Assembly: GCA_019695035.1 (NCBI GenBank)
Contig: JAIBAU010000005.1
Span: 1-64,000 of the forward strand
From: Caulobacteraceae bacterium
Lineage (GTDB): Bacteria; Pseudomonadota; Alphaproteobacteria; Caulobacterales; Caulobacteraceae
DNA: 64,000 nucleotides
Direction of reading: 5' to 3'
Shown: one piece after another, positions 1 through 11,229 of the stretch
Layout: the number at the start of each line of letters is the position of its first letter
How positions within the stretch are numbered: position 1 is the first letter of the stretch
The notes under the pieces: generated by a model
What the model saw: only the letters and a program-made list of their open reading frames with translations
Told to the model about the DNA's origin: nothing
Database searches by the model: none
Position numbers and translations under genes: made by a program

Positions 1-26
1 CTGAAATGATCATGGCTGCGCGGCGT

Positions 27-401
27 TCATCGGATCGGAGGAGGCGGCACTGGCCCCGGCGCCGGCACACCAGCTCGGAGAAGGTAAGGCTCAATACGCT
101 TGTCCACTTTCATGGCCTGAGCGACAAGCTCGGCTTGGGTAGGGTCACGGCCTCCAAGTGACTTCACGAACTCCCTCCACGACGCGCTGGCGATCTCGTG
201 GGCCTCTCGGCGAAGCAGTTGTAAATTTGCGAGACGGTTGGGATCGGCTCGCGGGTCGAAGACCCAACTCAAGTCGACGGCGCTCCATCCACGCGAAGAC
301 GTCATCACCTGAAGTAGCATTGTCCTGCCAACTAGAAACCATCGTTTCTTTCCCTCATCTCTTAAGGGGCCGGAACGAAGCTCTTCAGTCACCTCGCGCA
401 C
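27..401 (-). CDS. hypothetical protein, 124 aa
   Basis: I do not recognise this protein. It is mostly hydrophilic, has an alpha-helical middle rich in Ala, Arg and Leu, and ends in a proline-rich tail (PAPGPVPPPPIR). No signal peptide or membrane segment is visible. The start is uncertain: the first codon is a GTG at 401, and another in-frame GTG lies at 392. The ORF and the bases upstream of it (about 402-453) are visibly less GC-rich than the rest of the window. That would fit a recently acquired gene or an AT-rich promoter region. The long plus-strand ORF across the same bases is less protein-like. Confidence 0.45.
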   Translation of the reverse strand: MREVTEELRSGPLRDEGKKRWFLVGRTMLLQVMTSSRGWSAVDLSWVFDPRADPNRLANLQLLRREAHEIASASWREFVKSLGGRDPTQAELVAQAMKVDKRIEPYLLRAGVPAPGPVPPPPIR

Positions 402-453
402 TATCGCATGGTACTAACTTGACTGCAAGAACAAAACATGAACTTTTGATGAA

Positions 454-3400
454 TCAACCAAACCCGCCGCCGCCGGGCGTCTTGATGACGAACAGGTCGC
501 CGGGGGCCATCTGCCGTTCGTCGGTGGCGGTGAGCACCTCGACCAAGCCGCCCGCCCGCTCCACGCGGTTCACGCCCGGCTTGGCGTCGCCGCCGCCCGC
601 CAGCCCGCGCGGCGCGACGCGGCGACGGTTCGACAGGATGGCGGCGGTCATCGGCTCGCGGAAGCGGACACGGCGGACCACGCCGTCGCCGCCGCGGTTG
701 GCGCCCGCGCCGCCCGAGCCCTGGCGGATCGAGAATTCCTCGAGGAGGACTGGGAAGCGGGTCTCCAGCACCTCGGGGTCGGTCAGGCGCGAGTTCGTCA
801 TGTGCGTCTGCACCGCGCTGGCCCCGTCGAAGCCCGGCCCCGCGCCGGCGCCGCCGGCGATGGTCTCGTAGTACTGCCGCGTCTCGTCGCCGAAGGTGAA
901 GTTGTTCATCGTGCCCTGCGACCCGGCGAGCGCCCCGAGCGCGCCGTAGAGCGCATCGACGACCACCTGGCTGGTCTCGACATTGCCGGCGACCACGGCG
1001 GCGGGGTAGCGGGGGTTCAGCATCGAACCCTCCGGCACGCGGATTTCCAGCGGCTTGAGGCAGCCCTCGTTCAGCGGAATCTCGTCGTCGACCAGGGTGC
1101 GGAAGACATACAGGACCGCCGCCCGCGTGATCGAGAGCGGCGCGTTGAAGTTGTCGGCGAGCTGGGCGCTCGTGCCTGTGAAATCGATCACCGCCGACCG
1201 GGCCTCGCGATCGACGCGAATGGCGGCGCGAACCACGGCGCCGTTGTCCAACTCGACCGAGAAGTCGCCGTCCTTCAGCTGGCCGATCACGCGGCGGACC
1301 TGTTCCTCGGCGTTGGCCTGGACATGGGCCATGTAGGCTTCGACCACGTCGCGGCCGAACTCGGCGACCATGCGCGCCAGCTCTTCGGCTCCGCGCGTGC
1401 AGGCGGCCGCCTGGGCCTTCAGGTCGGCCAGGTTCTGATCGGGATTGCGCGCCGGCCAGTCGCCGCTCGCCAGCAGGGCGCGGGTCGCGGCCTCCCGCAG
1501 CCGGCCCTCGTCGATCAGGAGGAAGTCGTCGATCAGCACGCCCTCCTCCATCACAGTTCGGGAAGCCGGCGGCATGGAGCCGGGCGTGATGCCGCCGATG
1601 TCGGCGTGGTGGCCGCGCGCGGCGACGTAGAAGGCCGGCGCGCCCTGATCGTTCAGGAAGACCGGCACGATCACGGTCACGTCGGGCAGGTGGGTGCCGC
1701 CGTTGTAGGGCGCGTTCAGCATATAGGCGTCGCCGGGCTTCATGCCGCGCCCGTCTCGCCCCTCGCCCCGCGAGCGCACCACGGCCCGGATCGATTCGCC
1801 CATCGAGCCGAGGTGCACCGGGATGTGCGGCGCGTTGGCGATCAGCCCGCCGCCGGCGTCGAACAGGGCGCAGCTGAAATCCAGCCGCTCCTTGATGTTC
1901 ACGGAATAGGCCGTGTTCTGCAGCGCCTGACCCATCTGTTCGGCCACGGCCATGAAGCGGGAATTGAACACCTCCAGCAGCACCGGGTCGACGTCGGTTC
2001 CGGCCGCGCGCCGTCCGGGAAGGGTCGTGGTCCGCTCCAGGATGAGGTTGCGGCGGGCGTCCATACGGGCCGTCCAGCCGGGCTCCACCACGGTGGTGGC
2101 CGTGGCTTCGGTGATGATCGCAGGTCCGGTCACGGATCGGCCAGGCGAAAGACCGTCGCGGAGAAAGACCGGCGTCTGATGATCCCGCCCCCCCATACGG
2201 ACGGTGACCGTGGCGACAGGTTCGGCCGACCTGGGTTGATCAACGTCGAGCAAGGCGGATCCGAACGCGCCTGGCGGTCGGCCGACGGCTTCGACCACCA
2301 GGGCCTCGACCACCAGCGGCCTGTCGGCGGCGATGAAGCCGAAGCGCCGTCGGTGGGCGTCCTCGAAGGCGGACTGAACGGTTTCAGGCGCCCCGAACTC
2401 GACCTCGAGCGCCGCATCGGTGCCGGCGTACTTCACTTGCGCGCGCCGCAGCACCTCCACGGCGACCACCGGCACATCCTGCGCCTCCAGGGCGGCGCGG
2501 GCGGCGGCTTCCAACCGGTCGGCCAGCTGGTCCAGATCAGCGCCGTGCAGCGGTTCTTCGACCGTCTCCTCGCGCACCACGCGCAGGTCGGCCAGGCCCA
2601 TGCCGTAGGCTGACAGCACCCCGGCCAGGGGATGGATCATCACCGTGGTCATGCCCAGGGCATCGGCCACCAGGCAGGCGTGCTGCCCGCCCGCACCACC
2701 GAAGCAGGCCAGGGCGTACCGGCCGACATCGTAGCCCCGCTGGATCGAGATCTGCTTGATCGCGCGGGCCATGTTCTCGACAGCGACTGTGATGAAGCCC
2801 TCGGCCAGGTCGAGCGGATCGCGGCCCGCACGCTCCGCCATCTCGGCGAAGCGCGCCTCGACGGCGGCGCGGTCGAGCGGCTGGTCGGCGGCTGGGCCGA
2901 ATACGCTAGGGAAGAACTCGGGCCGGAGCTTTCCCAACATCACATTGCAGTCGGTGACGGTCAGCGGCCCGCCCCGCCGGTAGCTGGCCGGCCCGGGCGC
3001 CGCTCCGGCCGAGTGAGGGCCGACGCGCAGGCGAGCCCCGTCGAATTCGCAGATCGAGCCGCCTCCCGCCGCCACCGTGTGGATGTCCATCATCGGCGCA
3101 CGCAGCCGCACGCCGGCCACCACCGTCTCCCAGGCCCGCTCGTACGCGCCCGCGTAGTGCGAGACATCCGTCGAGGTGCCGCCCATGTCGAAGCCGATAA
3201 CGCGCTCGAATCCGGCTTCCTTCGCCGTCGCCGCCATGCCGACGATGCCTCCGGCCGGGCCTGAAAGCACCGCGTCCTTGCCACGGAAGAGCGAGGCGTC
3301 GGTCAGGCCTCCGTTTGACTGCATGAACAGCAGATGGGCCGCGTCATCCGCATCCTCGCGGCCAAGCTCGGCGGCGACCCGGTCGACATAGCGGCGCAAC

Positions 3401-4050
3401 ACTGGCGACAGGTAGGCGTCAACGACCGCCGTGTCGCCGCGCCCGACCAGCTTGATCAACGGCGCGACCGCATGACTGGGAGAAATCTGGGTGAACCCTA
3501 TTTCGCGGGCCACGGCGGCCAGTCGCGCCTCATGGGCCGTGAACTTCCAGCCATGCATCAACACGATGGCGATGGCGCGGAATCCCGCCTCGAAGGCGGC
3601 TGTGAGGTCGGCGCGAGCCGTGGCCTCGTCGAGCCGCCGCAGCACCTCTCCTTCGGCGGTTACCCGTTCGTCGATCTCGATCACCCGACCGTAGAGCGGC
3701 TCGGGCAGGACGATCTGCCGATCGAACAGGCGAGGCCGGCTTTGCCAACCGATCCGCAGCGCGTCGCCGAGGCCGGCCGTGATGGCCAGGACCGTCGGCT
3801 CGCCCTTGCGCTCGAGCAGCGCGTTCGTGGCGACAGTGGTGCCCATTTTCACCGCCGCGATGGGCGCGTCAGGCGTTCCCGCCTCCGTCAGGATGCGGCG
3901 GAGACCGGCGGTGGCGGCATCGGCGTACTGGCCCGGGTTCTCGCTGAGCAGCTTGCGCACCGTCAGCGTCCCGTCCGGCGCGCGGGCGACGATGTCGGTG
4001 AAGGTGCCGCCCCGGTCGATCCAGAATTCCCAGCCGTTTTCGGTCGTCAT
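454..4050 (-). CDS. hydantoinase A/B fusion (5-oxoprolinase type)
   Basis: This 1198-aa protein fuses the two hydantoinase/oxoprolinase halves. Residues about 5-190 form the HyuA N-terminal nucleotide-binding part ([14 protein letters not shown] near the start). Residues about 200-500 form the HyuA core, with [11 protein letters not shown] and a glycine-rich FGGAGGQHA. Residues from about 690 form the HyuB half ([14 protein letters not shown], later [14 protein letters not shown] and [10 protein letters not shown]). The length matches ATP-dependent 5-oxoprolinases, which open 5-oxo-L-proline to glutamate. N-methylhydantoinases and acetophenone carboxylases share the fold, so the substrate is not settled. 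I chose the ATG at 4050 over the TTG one codon earlier. It is divergent from kynA and has no obvious operon partner. Confidence 0.88.
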   Translation of the reverse strand: MTTENGWEFWIDRGGTFTDIVARAPDGTLTVRKLLSENPGQYADAATAGLRRILTEAGTPDAPIAAVKMGTTVATNALLERKGEPTVLAITAGLGDALRIGWQSRPRLFDRQIVLPEPLYGRVIEIDERVTAEGEVLRRLDEATARADLTAAFEAGFRAIAIVLMHGWKFTAHEARLAAVAREIGFTQISPSHAVAPLIKLVGRGDTAVVDAYLSPVLRRYVDRVAAELGREDADDAAHLLFMQSNGGLTDASLFRGKDAVLSGPAGGIVGMAATAKEAGFERVIGFDMGGTSTDVSHYAGAYERAWETVVAGVRLRAPMMDIHTVAAGGGSICEFDGARLRVGPHSAGAAPGPASYRRGGPLTVTDCNVMLGKLRPEFFPSVFGPAADQPLDRAAVEARFAEMAERAGRDPLDLAEGFITVAVENMARAIKQISIQRGYDVGRYALACFGGAGGQHACLVADALGMTTVMIHPLAGVLSAYGMGLADLRVVREETVEEPLHGADLDQLADRLEAAARAALEAQDVPVVAVEVLRRAQVKYAGTDAALEVEFGAPETVQSAFEDAHRRRFGFIAADRPLVVEALVVEAVGRPPGAFGSALLDVDQPRSAEPVATVTVRMGGRDHQTPVFLRDGLSPGRSVTGPAIITEATATTVVEPGWTARMDARRNLILERTTTLPGRRAAGTDVDPVLLEVFNSRFMAVAEQMGQALQNTAYSVNIKERLDFSCALFDAGGGLIANAPHIPVHLGSMGESIRAVVRSRGEGRDGRGMKPGDAYMLNAPYNGGTHLPDVTVIVPVFLNDQGAPAFYVAARGHHADIGGITPGSMPPASRTVMEEGVLIDDFLLIDEGRLREAATRALLASGDWPARNPDQNLADLKAQAAACTRGAEELARMVAEFGRDVVEAYMAHVQANAEEQVRRVIGQLKDGDFSVELDNGAVVRAAIRVDREARSAVIDFTGTSAQLADNFNAPLSITRAAVLYVFRTLVDDEIPLNEGCLKPLEIRVPEGSMLNPRYPAAVVAGNVETSQVVVDALYGALGALAGSQGTMNNFTFGDETRQYYETIAGGAGAGPGFDGASAVQTHMTNSRLTDPEVLETRFPVLLEEFSIRQGSGGAGANRGGDGVVRRVRFREPMTAAILSNRRRVAPRGLAGGGDAKPGVNRVERAGGLVEVLTATDERQMAPGDLFVIKTPGGGGFG

Positions 4051-4176
4051 CAACGGGTCCCCGAAGGCGCGTAGGGCCTGCTACCCCTTACTTGCGTTAG
4101 AGGCCAGCGTGCGGGTGCGGCAGGAATGGACCGACCCCTCCTTTCAGAGAGCCCGGGCCGCCGCTAGAACCCCTTC

Positions 4177-4977
4177 ATGACCGACGCGGCGAAACCCATC
4201 ACCTACGCCTCCTACCTGGCCATCGACGAGTTGCTCAACCTGCAGCGCCCCCTGTCCGGCGAGCACGACGAGATGCTGTTCGTGGTCATCCACCAGACCA
4301 AGGAGCTGTGGCTCAAGCAGATCATCCACGAACTACTGCTGGCCAAGCGACACATCCAGGCCGGCGACCTGCCGCCGGCGTTCAAATGCCTGTCGCGGGT
4401 GTCGCGCATCCAGTCCGTGATGACCCACCAGTGGGACATCCTGTCGACCATGACCCCGGCCGACTACCTGGCGTTCCGTGGCTCGCTGGGCACCAGCTCC
4501 GGCTTCCAGTCCAACCAGTTCCGCCGCATCGAGTACCTGCTGGGGCTCAAGGACCCCGCCTTCCTCAAGTTTCACAAGGAGCGGCCCGCGGCACTGTCGG
4601 ACCTGCAGTCGGCGCTGGACCAACCCAGTCTCTACGACGACGCCATCAAGGCCCTGGCGGATGTCGGCCTGAACATCCCCGAGGCGATCCTGAACCGCGA
4701 CGTCACCCAGCCGTATGAACCGAGCAGGGCCGTCGAGGACGCCTGGCTGGAGGTCTATTCCGACACCACCGCCTACTGGGCGCTCTACGAACTGGCCGAG
4801 AAGCTCGTCGACCTCGACGACGCCCTGCTCACCTGGCGGCACAAGCACGTCATCACCGTGGAGCGCATCATCGGCCAGAAGATGGGCACTGGCGGAACGC
4901 CGGGCGTCAGCTACCTGCAGAAGACCCTCGAGCGCCGGGCGTTTCCGGAGCTCTGGTCGGTGCGGACACGGCTTTGA
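4177..4977 (+). CDS. kynA: tryptophan 2,3-dioxygenase
   Basis: A 266-aa haem dioxygenase that opens the indole ring of L-tryptophan to N-formylkynurenine, the first step of the kynurenine route. It carries the family's FVVIHQTKELWLKQ segment with the distal histidine at residue 39. Near the C-terminus it has WRHKHV, with the likely haem ligand His224, followed by ERIIGQKMGTGGTPGVSYL. The length is typical of bacterial TDO. It stands alone: kynB and kynU are not in this window, so the rest of the pathway must lie elsewhere. It is divergent from the hydantoinase gene (126-base gap) and convergent with xerC. Confidence 0.96.
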   Translation: MTDAAKPITYASYLAIDELLNLQRPLSGEHDEMLFVVIHQTKELWLKQIIHELLLAKRHIQAGDLPPAFKCLSRVSRIQSVMTHQWDILSTMTPADYLAFRGSLGTSSGFQSNQFRRIEYLLGLKDPAFLKFHKERPAALSDLQSALDQPSLYDDAIKALADVGLNIPEAILNRDVTQPYEPSRAVEDAWLEVYSDTTAYWALYELAEKLVDLDDALLTWRHKHVITVERIIGQKMGTGGTPGVSYLQKTLERRAFPELWSVRTRL

Positions 4978-4985
4978 ACCCCCCG

Positions 4986-5002
4986 GGCCTCGGAGTGAGG
5001 CC
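4986..5002. terminator. short hairpin between kynA and xerC
   Basis: GGCCTC-GGAGT-GAGGCC forms a 6-bp stem with a 5-base loop between the convergent kynA and xerC stops. There is no U-tract on either strand, so termination activity is only a suggestion from its position. Confidence 0.3.
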
Positions 5003-5913
5003 TAGCCCTTTGGATGCGCCTTCGCATAGGCGCTGAGGAGCCGCGCGGCGTCGACTGCGGCGTACTTCTGCGTCGTCGACAGCGACGCATGCCCCAGCAG
5101 TTCCTGGATCGACCTCAGGTCCGCGCCTGCCCCCAGCAGGTGGGTGGCGAAGCTGTGGCGGAGCGCGTGGGGCGTGGCGCTGGCGGGGAGGCCGAGGCGG
5201 GAGCGGAGGTGCTGGACGGTGGCCTGGACGTGGCGGGGGCTGAGGGCGCCGCCGCGTTTGGCTCGGAAGAGCGGGCCTTCCGGGGCGACGGGCCAGGGGT
5301 TGAGCGCGACGTAGTCGGCCACGGCGTTGCGGACGGCGGGGAGGACCGGGACGAGGCGCGTCTTGGAGCCCTTGCCGGTGATGCGCACCGTGTCGCCGAG
5401 CGGGGCGTCGGCGCCGGTCAGCGACAGGGCTTCGGAAATCCGCAGGCCGCAGCCGTAAAGCAGTGTCAGAACCGCCCGATCGCGGGCGGCTTCCCAGTCC
5501 TCCAGGTCCGAGGCGGCGGCCTCTGTGAGAAGACCCTTCGCCTGGTCCTCATTCACAGGACGGGGGACCGAAGCCGGGGCGCGCGGGCCACGAACCAGGT
5601 GCACCTGGGCGTTGGGCACGCCAAGCCTCCGGTCGAGGAAACGATGGTAGGCGCGGATCGCGGCCAGCGCCTGGCCCAGCGATCGGGCGCCAAGGGGATG
5701 GTCTCCCCGTCGCCGCGAGGCGAGGTAGGCCCGAAGGTCAGCCGCGGACACTTCGCCGAGGTCGGTCATGCTCTGCTCGCCCGCGCGATGGGCGGTCAGG
5801 AAGGCGAGATAGGCCGCCACGCAGCGCCGGTAGCTCTCCAGCGTCCGGGGTGAAGCGCGGCGCTCGTGCGCCAGATAGGCCATCCAGGCCTCCAGCGCCT
5901 CATTGGCGGTCAC
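5002..5913 (-). CDS. xerC: tyrosine recombinase XerC
   Basis: A 303-aa site-specific tyrosine recombinase. With XerD it would resolve chromosome dimers at dif. An N-terminal SAM-like core-binding domain (about 5-90) precedes the catalytic domain, which shows the R...HxxR...H...Y set in GCGLRISEAL, HALRHSFATHLL and LGHASLSTTQKY. The start is the GTG at 5913, because it overlaps the stop of the DUF484 gene by 4 bases (GTGA) and gives the usual length; extending upstream adds 45 unlikely residues. The DUF484-xerC pairing is well known in proteobacteria. There is no att-like repeat or phage gene, so this is the housekeeping recombinase rather than an integrase. Confidence 0.95.
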   Translation of the reverse strand: MTANEALEAWMAYLAHERRASPRTLESYRRCVAAYLAFLTAHRAGEQSMTDLGEVSAADLRAYLASRRRGDHPLGARSLGQALAAIRAYHRFLDRRLGVPNAQVHLVRGPRAPASVPRPVNEDQAKGLLTEAAASDLEDWEAARDRAVLTLLYGCGLRISEALSLTGADAPLGDTVRITGKGSKTRLVPVLPAVRNAVADYVALNPWPVAPEGPLFRAKRGGALSPRHVQATVQHLRSRLGLPASATPHALRHSFATHLLGAGADLRSIQELLGHASLSTTQKYAAVDAARLLSAYAKAHPKG

Positions 5914-6608
5914 AGGACCGGCCACCGCTCCGCCGTCCGTTCCACCACGCGCGCCAGGAAGGCCACCAGTTCGGCGCCCATGTCGGGGGAGAAGCCCTCC
6001 GGGTCTGGCGAGCCGAAGGCCACCACTGCGTGGCGGGCCGGCGACCACAGGGCCATGCGCACCACCGCCGCGGATCCGATCTTGCCGGCCTTGTCGCCGA
6101 ACAGGGCCTCCGACACGAAGTCGGAACCCAGGCCCGACAACCCGTCTTCACCCAGCAGGTAATCGACTCCGCCGTCGTCCAGCTTGCGCCAGCCGAAGGG
6201 TACGGCGTCCGGTCCGTCCATGGCGATCACGGCGCTGACCAGACCAAAACGCGTGCGGGCCCCGTCGTCGAGGCGGCGCGCCAGATCGGAGTGGTTGCGG
6301 GCCTCGAGCAGGTCGATGACGACGGCGTGTGTCTGGGCCTGGGCCGTGAAGTTCGAGCGCGCCAGCTGTTCCACCGCTCGCCGGGCTCCGGTCTCGCGCT
6401 TGGCCCGCTCCTCCAGTCGCGCCAGGGCGGCGCGGCCGAAATCGACCACCTTGTTGGGCTGGGCGGCGATCAGATGTAGCTGCTCCAGCAGCTCGCGGTC
6501 GCCGCTGAGGAGCTCCGGATGGGCCTGCAGGAAGGCGCGCACTTCCGGCCAGTGGATCGAGGGATCGGCGGCCGCGTCGGCGGATTTCAGGTCCGGCGTG
6601 GTGGTCAC
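5910..6608 (-). CDS. DUF484 family protein
   Basis: A 232-aa cytoplasmic protein of the DUF484 family, recognised from the N-terminal [19 protein letters not shown] and the xerC linkage. The N-terminal helix is followed by a GAF-like alpha/beta domain (about 85-225). The function of the family is unknown. Its GTG start (6608) overlaps the fsa stop by 4 bases and its stop overlaps the xerC start by 4 bases, so fsa, this gene and xerC look translationally coupled. The next start upstream (6635) would lie deep inside fsa. Confidence 0.85.
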   Translation of the reverse strand: MTTTPDLKSADAAADPSIHWPEVRAFLQAHPELLSGDRELLEQLHLIAAQPNKVVDFGRAALARLEERAKRETGARRAVEQLARSNFTAQAQTHAVVIDLLEARNHSDLARRLDDGARTRFGLVSAVIAMDGPDAVPFGWRKLDDGGVDYLLGEDGLSGLGSDFVSEALFGDKAGKIGSAAVVRMALWSPARHAVVAFGSPDPEGFSPDMGAELVAFLARVVERTAERWPVL

Positions 6609-7258
6609 AGGATCGATTGCCCCGTCTTGGCCCAATCGGCGAGAAATTGTTCTAGGCCCTTGTCCGTCAACGGATGCTTGATGAGCTCCTTGAACACCGC
6701 CGGCGGCAGGGTGGCGCAGTCAGCCCCGGCCATGGCGGCCTGCTTCACGTGGACCGGGGTTCGAAGGGAGGCGGCCAGGATCTCGGTGTCGAAATCGAAG
6801 TTATCGAAGATGGTGCGGATTTCCACGAGCAGATCGATCCCGTCCGCCCCATGGTCGTCGAGCCGTCCGACGAAGGGCGAGACATAGGTCGCGCCGGCCT
6901 TGGCCGCGAGCATGGCCTGATTGGCGGAGAAACAGAGCGTGACGTTGGTCTGGATGCCCTGTCGAGCGAATTCCGCGGTCGCCTTCAGCCCCTCGTAGGT
7001 CAGCGGCACCTTCACCACCACATTGGGGGCGATGCCGGCCAGCTTCTCCCCCTCCCTGATCATCTGCGCAGCCTCGGTCGCGGCCACCTCGGCCGAGACA
7101 GGCCCCTCGACGACGCTGCAAATCTCGGCGATGACCTCCGCCATGGGCCGTCCGGACTTTGCGATCAGCGAGGGGTTAGTCGTGACCCCATCCACCAGGC
7201 CTGTTTCGGCCAGTTCCTTGATGAGCGTGGTGTCCGCGGTGTCGGCGAAGAGAAGCAT
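6605..7258 (-). CDS. fsa: transaldolase / fructose-6-phosphate aldolase family
   Basis: A 217-aa single-domain TIM barrel of the small transaldolase (TalC/MipB/FSA) family. The Schiff-base lysine is Lys83 in VVVKVPLT. The family signatures [15 protein letters not shown] and [13 protein letters not shown] are present, as is the C-terminal [11 protein letters not shown]. The family moves a dihydroxyacetone unit between sugars in pentose-phosphate metabolism; sequence alone does not separate transaldolase from F6P aldolase. It is the first gene of the fsa-DUF484-xerC unit and is divergent from priA with a 69-base gap. Confidence 0.92.
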   Translation of the reverse strand: MLLFADTADTTLIKELAETGLVDGVTTNPSLIAKSGRPMAEVIAEICSVVEGPVSAEVAATEAAQMIREGEKLAGIAPNVVVKVPLTYEGLKATAEFARQGIQTNVTLCFSANQAMLAAKAGATYVSPFVGRLDDHGADGIDLLVEIRTIFDNFDFDTEILAASLRTPVHVKQAAMAGADCATLPPAVFKELIKHPLTDKGLEQFLADWAKTGQSIL

Positions 7259-7327
7259 GGCGTTTCCTTGTGCGGCTCCCGTTCTAGCCGGTTCCTGCGC
7301 GCGCGTGAATCGTCCGGGTTCGATTCG

Positions 7328-9490
7328 ATGAGGATCGCCGAGGTCCTATTGCCACTGGCGGTCCCGGAACCCTTCGACTACGCCGCGCCGGACGACCTCG
7401 CCCTGAAGGTCGGCGATCAGGTCGTCGTGCCGCTGGGGCCGCGCCTGATCCGGGGGGTGGTCTCGGCCTTACGCGAATCGCCCGGACACAATCGTCCGCT
7501 CAAGGCTGTCGCAGACGTCCTGGATGATCCCGGTCTGCCGGCCTCCGCCGTGGAGTTCGTGCAGTGGGCCGCGCGCTGGACACTGTCTCCGCCCGGCGAT
7601 CCGCTGGGGGTCGCCCTGCGGGGACTGCGCGCCCCTCCTCCCAGGGCGCAGGTCGTCCTCCGCGCCACGGGCCGTGCGCCCGCACGACCGACCCCGGCGC
7701 GCCAGGCGGTGCTGGCCGCGCTGGACGGAGCAAGCCCCGCCTCCGCCGCGGAGCTCGCCCGCGCCGCCGGCGTCTCTTCCGGCGTAGTCAAGGGCCTGTG
7801 CGAGGAAGGGGTGATCGAGACGATCAACGTCGAGCCCGCCCCCCGTTTCACCCTCCCGGACCCCGATCACGCGCCGGCGCATCTCAATCCCAGCCAGAAG
7901 GCCGCCGCCGACGTCCTCAAGACCCTCATCGCGCAGGGCGGCTACCGGCCCGTGCTCCTCGACGGCGTGACCGGTTCCGGAAAGACGGAGGTCTATCTGG
8001 AAGCGGCGGCCCAGTTGCTTGGGGACGAACCGGACGCCCAGGTGCTGGTCCTGCTCCCTGAAATCGCTCTTACCCAGGCGATCATCGCCCGGTTTCAGGC
8101 TCGCTTCGGCGCGGCGCCGGCGGAATGGCACTCGGCCGTGCCCCCGCCCCGCCGCCGGCGGGCTTGGGAGGCGGTCGCCTCGGGGGAGGCGCGCATCGTC
8201 GTCGGGGCCCGCTCGGCCCTGTTCCTGCCGTTCCGCAAGCTGCGCCTGCTGGTGGTCGACGAGGAACACGACAGTTCCTTCAAGCAGGATGAGGGATTCG
8301 TCTACCAGGCCCGCGACTTGGCCGTGGCCCGCGCCTCCATCGAAGGCGCAACCTGCGTGCTCGCGTCGGCGACGCCCTCGCTGGAGACCCTGCGCAACGC
8401 CGAATCAGGGCGCTACGAGTGGCTCAGGCTTTCGGCGCGGCACGGTTCGGCCGTCTTGCCCGACATCCAGCTGGTCGACCTCCGGGAAGCCCCTCCCGAG
8501 CAGGGCCGATGGCTTTCCCCGCCACTGGTGGAGGCGATGGTCCAGACCTTCGCGCGCCACGAACAGACCTTGCTGTTCCTGAACCGTCGTGGCTACGCCC
8601 CCTTGGTGCTGTGCCGGGCTTGCGGTCACCGGATGACGGCTCCCGACACCGACAGCTGGCTGGTGGAACATCGCTACACTGGCCGACTGGTATGTCACCT
8701 GACCGGCTTTTCAATGGCGAAGCCCGCGGTCTGCCCGCAGTGCGGGGCCAAGGACTCCCTCGCCGCCGTTGGGCCGGGCGTTGAGCGGGTCGAGGAAGAG
8801 GTTCGCTCCCTGTTGCCGGAAGCGCGGGTCGCGGTCTTTTCCTCGGACACGGCCCCGGACGGTCGGTCGGCGCGGGCGCTTGTGGAAGCGATGGCCAATG
8901 GCGAGATCGACGTGCTGGTAGCCACCCAGGCGGCGGCAAAGGGCCACAACTTTCCCAAACTCACCCTGGTTGGCGTGGTCGACGCGGACCTGGGACTGCG
9001 CGGCGGCGACCTGCGGGCAGGGGAGCGCACCTTCCAGCTTCTGGCGCAGGCGACCGGCCGGGCCGGACGCAAGGAACGGCCGGGGCGGGCCCTGATCCAG
9101 ACCTATCTGCCTGAACACCCGGTCATGCAGGCGCTGGCGGCGGGAGATCGGGACGCCTTCGTGGCGGCCGAGATGGCCGCGCGCGAAGACGCGCGTCTGC
9201 CGCCGTTCGGCCGGCTCTGCGCGGTCATCCTGTCGAGCGAGAACCCCGCGGCGCTCGAGCGCACCGCCCAAGCCCTGGCGGCGGCCATACCCAACGGGGA
9301 GGGCGTGGAGGTCTATGGGCCGGCGGACGCACCGCTGGCGCTGGTGCGAGGACGGCGGCGAAAACGCCTCCTGGTCCGCGCCGATCGCAATGTCGACATG
9401 CAAGCCTATGTCGCCGCCTGGCTTGCGCGGGTGAAGGCGCCGGCCAGCGTCCGCGTCAGCGTGGACGTCGACCCCTATTCGTTCCTCTGA
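7328..9490 (+). CDS. priA: primosomal helicase PriA
   Basis: A 720-aa replication-restart helicase that rebuilds the replisome at stalled forks. The N-terminal DNA-binding domain begins [20 protein letters not shown]. It is followed by Walker [16 protein letters not shown], the DEEH motif ([17 protein letters not shown]), and C-terminal helicase motifs with [13 protein letters not shown] and [13 protein letters not shown]. The ATG at 7328 gives the normal length. The zinc region is unusual: CRAC (429-432), a single Cys456 and CPQC (469-472) are kept, while the other three cysteines expected for two four-Cys zinc sites are Ala or Thr. It is convergent with the MFS gene. Confidence 0.96.
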   Translation: MRIAEVLLPLAVPEPFDYAAPDDLALKVGDQVVVPLGPRLIRGVVSALRESPGHNRPLKAVADVLDDPGLPASAVEFVQWAARWTLSPPGDPLGVALRGLRAPPPRAQVVLRATGRAPARPTPARQAVLAALDGASPASAAELARAAGVSSGVVKGLCEEGVIETINVEPAPRFTLPDPDHAPAHLNPSQKAAADVLKTLIAQGGYRPVLLDGVTGSGKTEVYLEAAAQLLGDEPDAQVLVLLPEIALTQAIIARFQARFGAAPAEWHSAVPPPRRRRAWEAVASGEARIVVGARSALFLPFRKLRLLVVDEEHDSSFKQDEGFVYQARDLAVARASIEGATCVLASATPSLETLRNAESGRYEWLRLSARHGSAVLPDIQLVDLREAPPEQGRWLSPPLVEAMVQTFARHEQTLLFLNRRGYAPLVLCRACGHRMTAPDTDSWLVEHRYTGRLVCHLTGFSMAKPAVCPQCGAKDSLAAVGPGVERVEEEVRSLLPEARVAVFSSDTAPDGRSARALVEAMANGEIDVLVATQAAAKGHNFPKLTLVGVVDADLGLRGGDLRAGERTFQLLAQATGRAGRKERPGRALIQTYLPEHPVMQALAAGDRDAFVAAEMAAREDARLPPFGRLCAVILSSENPAALERTAQALAAAIPNGEGVEVYGPADAPLALVRGRRRKRLLVRADRNVDMQAYVAAWLARVKAPASVRVSVDVDPYSFL

Positions 9491-9496
9491 ACAGGC

Positions 9497-11125
9497 CTAG
9501 GCGCCCTGGCCCTCGCCCGGCTCGGCAAGGGGTTCGGCGTGCGGTGGCTGCTCGCCAGGCATGGTCTGGCGAAGCGGGATTTCGGGTATGAACAGGATAC
9601 AGACCAGCCCCGCCGCCGCGATGATCAGGCCGGTGAGGATCACATCGACCATGGCGGCGGAGAAAGCAGCCCGCACAGCCTCATCAACCCGGACGGCATG
9701 CGACCCGGCGCCCGCAGCGGCAGCCTTGAGCGCAAGCGCCTGCAGCTGGTCCAGCGTCAGGGCCGCGCCTCCCGGCCGGGCGATCCGGCCCATCTCGACC
9801 GCCAGGGCCGAAGTCATGACGGCGCCGAACACCGCCGCTCCCACCGTTCCCCCGATCTGGCGGAAGAACTGTGCGGAAGAGGTGGCGACGCCGATCTGCT
9901 GGGGCGGCACCGCATTCTGACTGGCGAGGGCGAACAGGCCCTGGGCTGGTCCCAGCCCCAGCCCAAGGACGAATAGCCTCCAGCCGATCTCGAACAGGGT
10001 GGTCTGCGCGTTCAGTCCGGTCAGCAGAAACAGCGCACCGCAGAGCAATCCCGCCCCGCCCAGCATGAATGGCTTGTAGCGGCCCGTCCGGGTCACCAGC
10101 CGGCCGGAGACCATGGCCGAAAGAATGAGCCCGAACATCATCGGCAGCATGATCAGTCCGCTCTCCGTGGCCGGAATCCCGAGACCGAGCTGGAGGTAGA
10201 GCGGCAGGAAGATAACCGTGCCCATGAAGCTCATGGAAATGATGAAGGCCGCGAGGTTCGCCCAAGTGAAGGCCGGCGCCTGGAACAAGGACAGCGGCAC
10301 GATCGGTTCGCTCGCCTTGGCTTCCACCAGGATGAATAGAACCAGGGACACGGCGAAGGCGCCCAGCAGACCCAGCACCAGCGGCGAGGCCCATGGATAG
10401 GCGTGACCCCCCCAGCTCAGCGCCAGCAACAGTGGAACAAAGGCGGTCAGCACGAACAGGGCGCCGAAGACATCGACCTTGCCGCCCCGTCCCTTGCCGA
10501 GCGCTGGCGTCTTCGCCCAGATCATGAACAGCGCCAGGGCCGAGAGAGGCAGGTTGACGTAGAAGCACCAGCGCCAGCCGGCCACGGTGAAAGCGCCGAA
10601 ATCGACGGTCCCGTGCTGCGTCAGGAAGCCTCCGATCACCGGGCCCAGCAGCGAGGCGAGACCGAACACCCCGCCGAAATAGCCGGACAGCCTGCCCCGG
10701 TCGCGTGGCGGATAGAGGTCCGCGATGATGGCGAACGCCGACGTGAACAAGGCGCCGCCGCCAATGCCCTGAAGTCCCCTGAACCAGATGAGCTGGGTCA
10801 TGCCGTCGCCCAGCAGCGGCAGGCGTCCGAATTCCCCGGAAAGACCACATAGCCACGAGCCGATGACGAAGACCAGCACGCCGGTCATGAGGACGCGCTT
10901 GCGGCCGTAAAGGTCCCCCAGCTTGCCCCAGATGGGGACCATCACGGTCGATGTCAGCAGGTAGATGGTGGAGGTCCAGGCGTAGAGCTCCAGACCCTTC
11001 AGCTCGGCGACGATGCGCGGCATCGCGGTGGAAACGACCGTCTGGTCGAGCGCCGAAAGCAGCAGCACGATCATCAGGGCCGCAACAGTGATGCGGCGTT
11101 CCTCGGGCGTCGATTGGGTGGTCAT
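9497..11125 (-). CDS. MFS multidrug exporter, DHA2 (EmrB/QacA) type
   Basis: A 542-aa inner-membrane transporter with about 14 hydrophobic segments. The family's first-helix motif [16 protein letters not shown], motif A ([11 protein letters not shown]) and motif C ([14 protein letters not shown]) are all present. DHA2 proteins expel drugs and other hydrophobic compounds using the proton gradient. The C-terminal tail ([18 protein letters not shown]) is hydrophilic. No HlyD-like EmrA partner or regulator lies next to it, so the substrate cannot be guessed. It is divergent from the VOC gene. Confidence 0.92.
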   Translation of the reverse strand: MTTQSTPEERRITVAALMIVLLLSALDQTVVSTAMPRIVAELKGLELYAWTSTIYLLTSTVMVPIWGKLGDLYGRKRVLMTGVLVFVIGSWLCGLSGEFGRLPLLGDGMTQLIWFRGLQGIGGGALFTSAFAIIADLYPPRDRGRLSGYFGGVFGLASLLGPVIGGFLTQHGTVDFGAFTVAGWRWCFYVNLPLSALALFMIWAKTPALGKGRGGKVDVFGALFVLTAFVPLLLALSWGGHAYPWASPLVLGLLGAFAVSLVLFILVEAKASEPIVPLSLFQAPAFTWANLAAFIISMSFMGTVIFLPLYLQLGLGIPATESGLIMLPMMFGLILSAMVSGRLVTRTGRYKPFMLGGAGLLCGALFLLTGLNAQTTLFEIGWRLFVLGLGLGPAQGLFALASQNAVPPQQIGVATSSAQFFRQIGGTVGAAVFGAVMTSALAVEMGRIARPGGAALTLDQLQALALKAAAAGAGSHAVRVDEAVRAAFSAAMVDVILTGLIIAAAGLVCILFIPEIPLRQTMPGEQPPHAEPLAEPGEGQGA

Positions 11126-11229
11126 GAGGCCGAATGCGACTGTGACAGCGCCGGGTGTTACGCCTGTCGGGCGGCGGGCGCCAGTGCACGCGCACTGGCT
11201 TTGCCGTGCGGCCGGCCTATCTCTGTCTC

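Noticed and set aside
802..2613. 603-aa plus-strand open frame opposite the hydantoinase gene
   Set aside because: It is rich in His, Arg, Gly and Val as expected for a frame antisense to a GC-rich gene, and it shows no domain. The minus-strand hydantoinase is certain.
5002..5913. XerC as an integrase marking a mobile element
   Set aside because: The gene is coupled to DUF484 and fsa in a housekeeping arrangement, with no direct repeats, tRNA or phage genes nearby.
9684..11195. 503-aa minus-strand frame overlapping the MFS transporter
   Set aside because: It is a second frame of the same strand rich in Arg and Pro. The transporter frame has clear helices and motifs.
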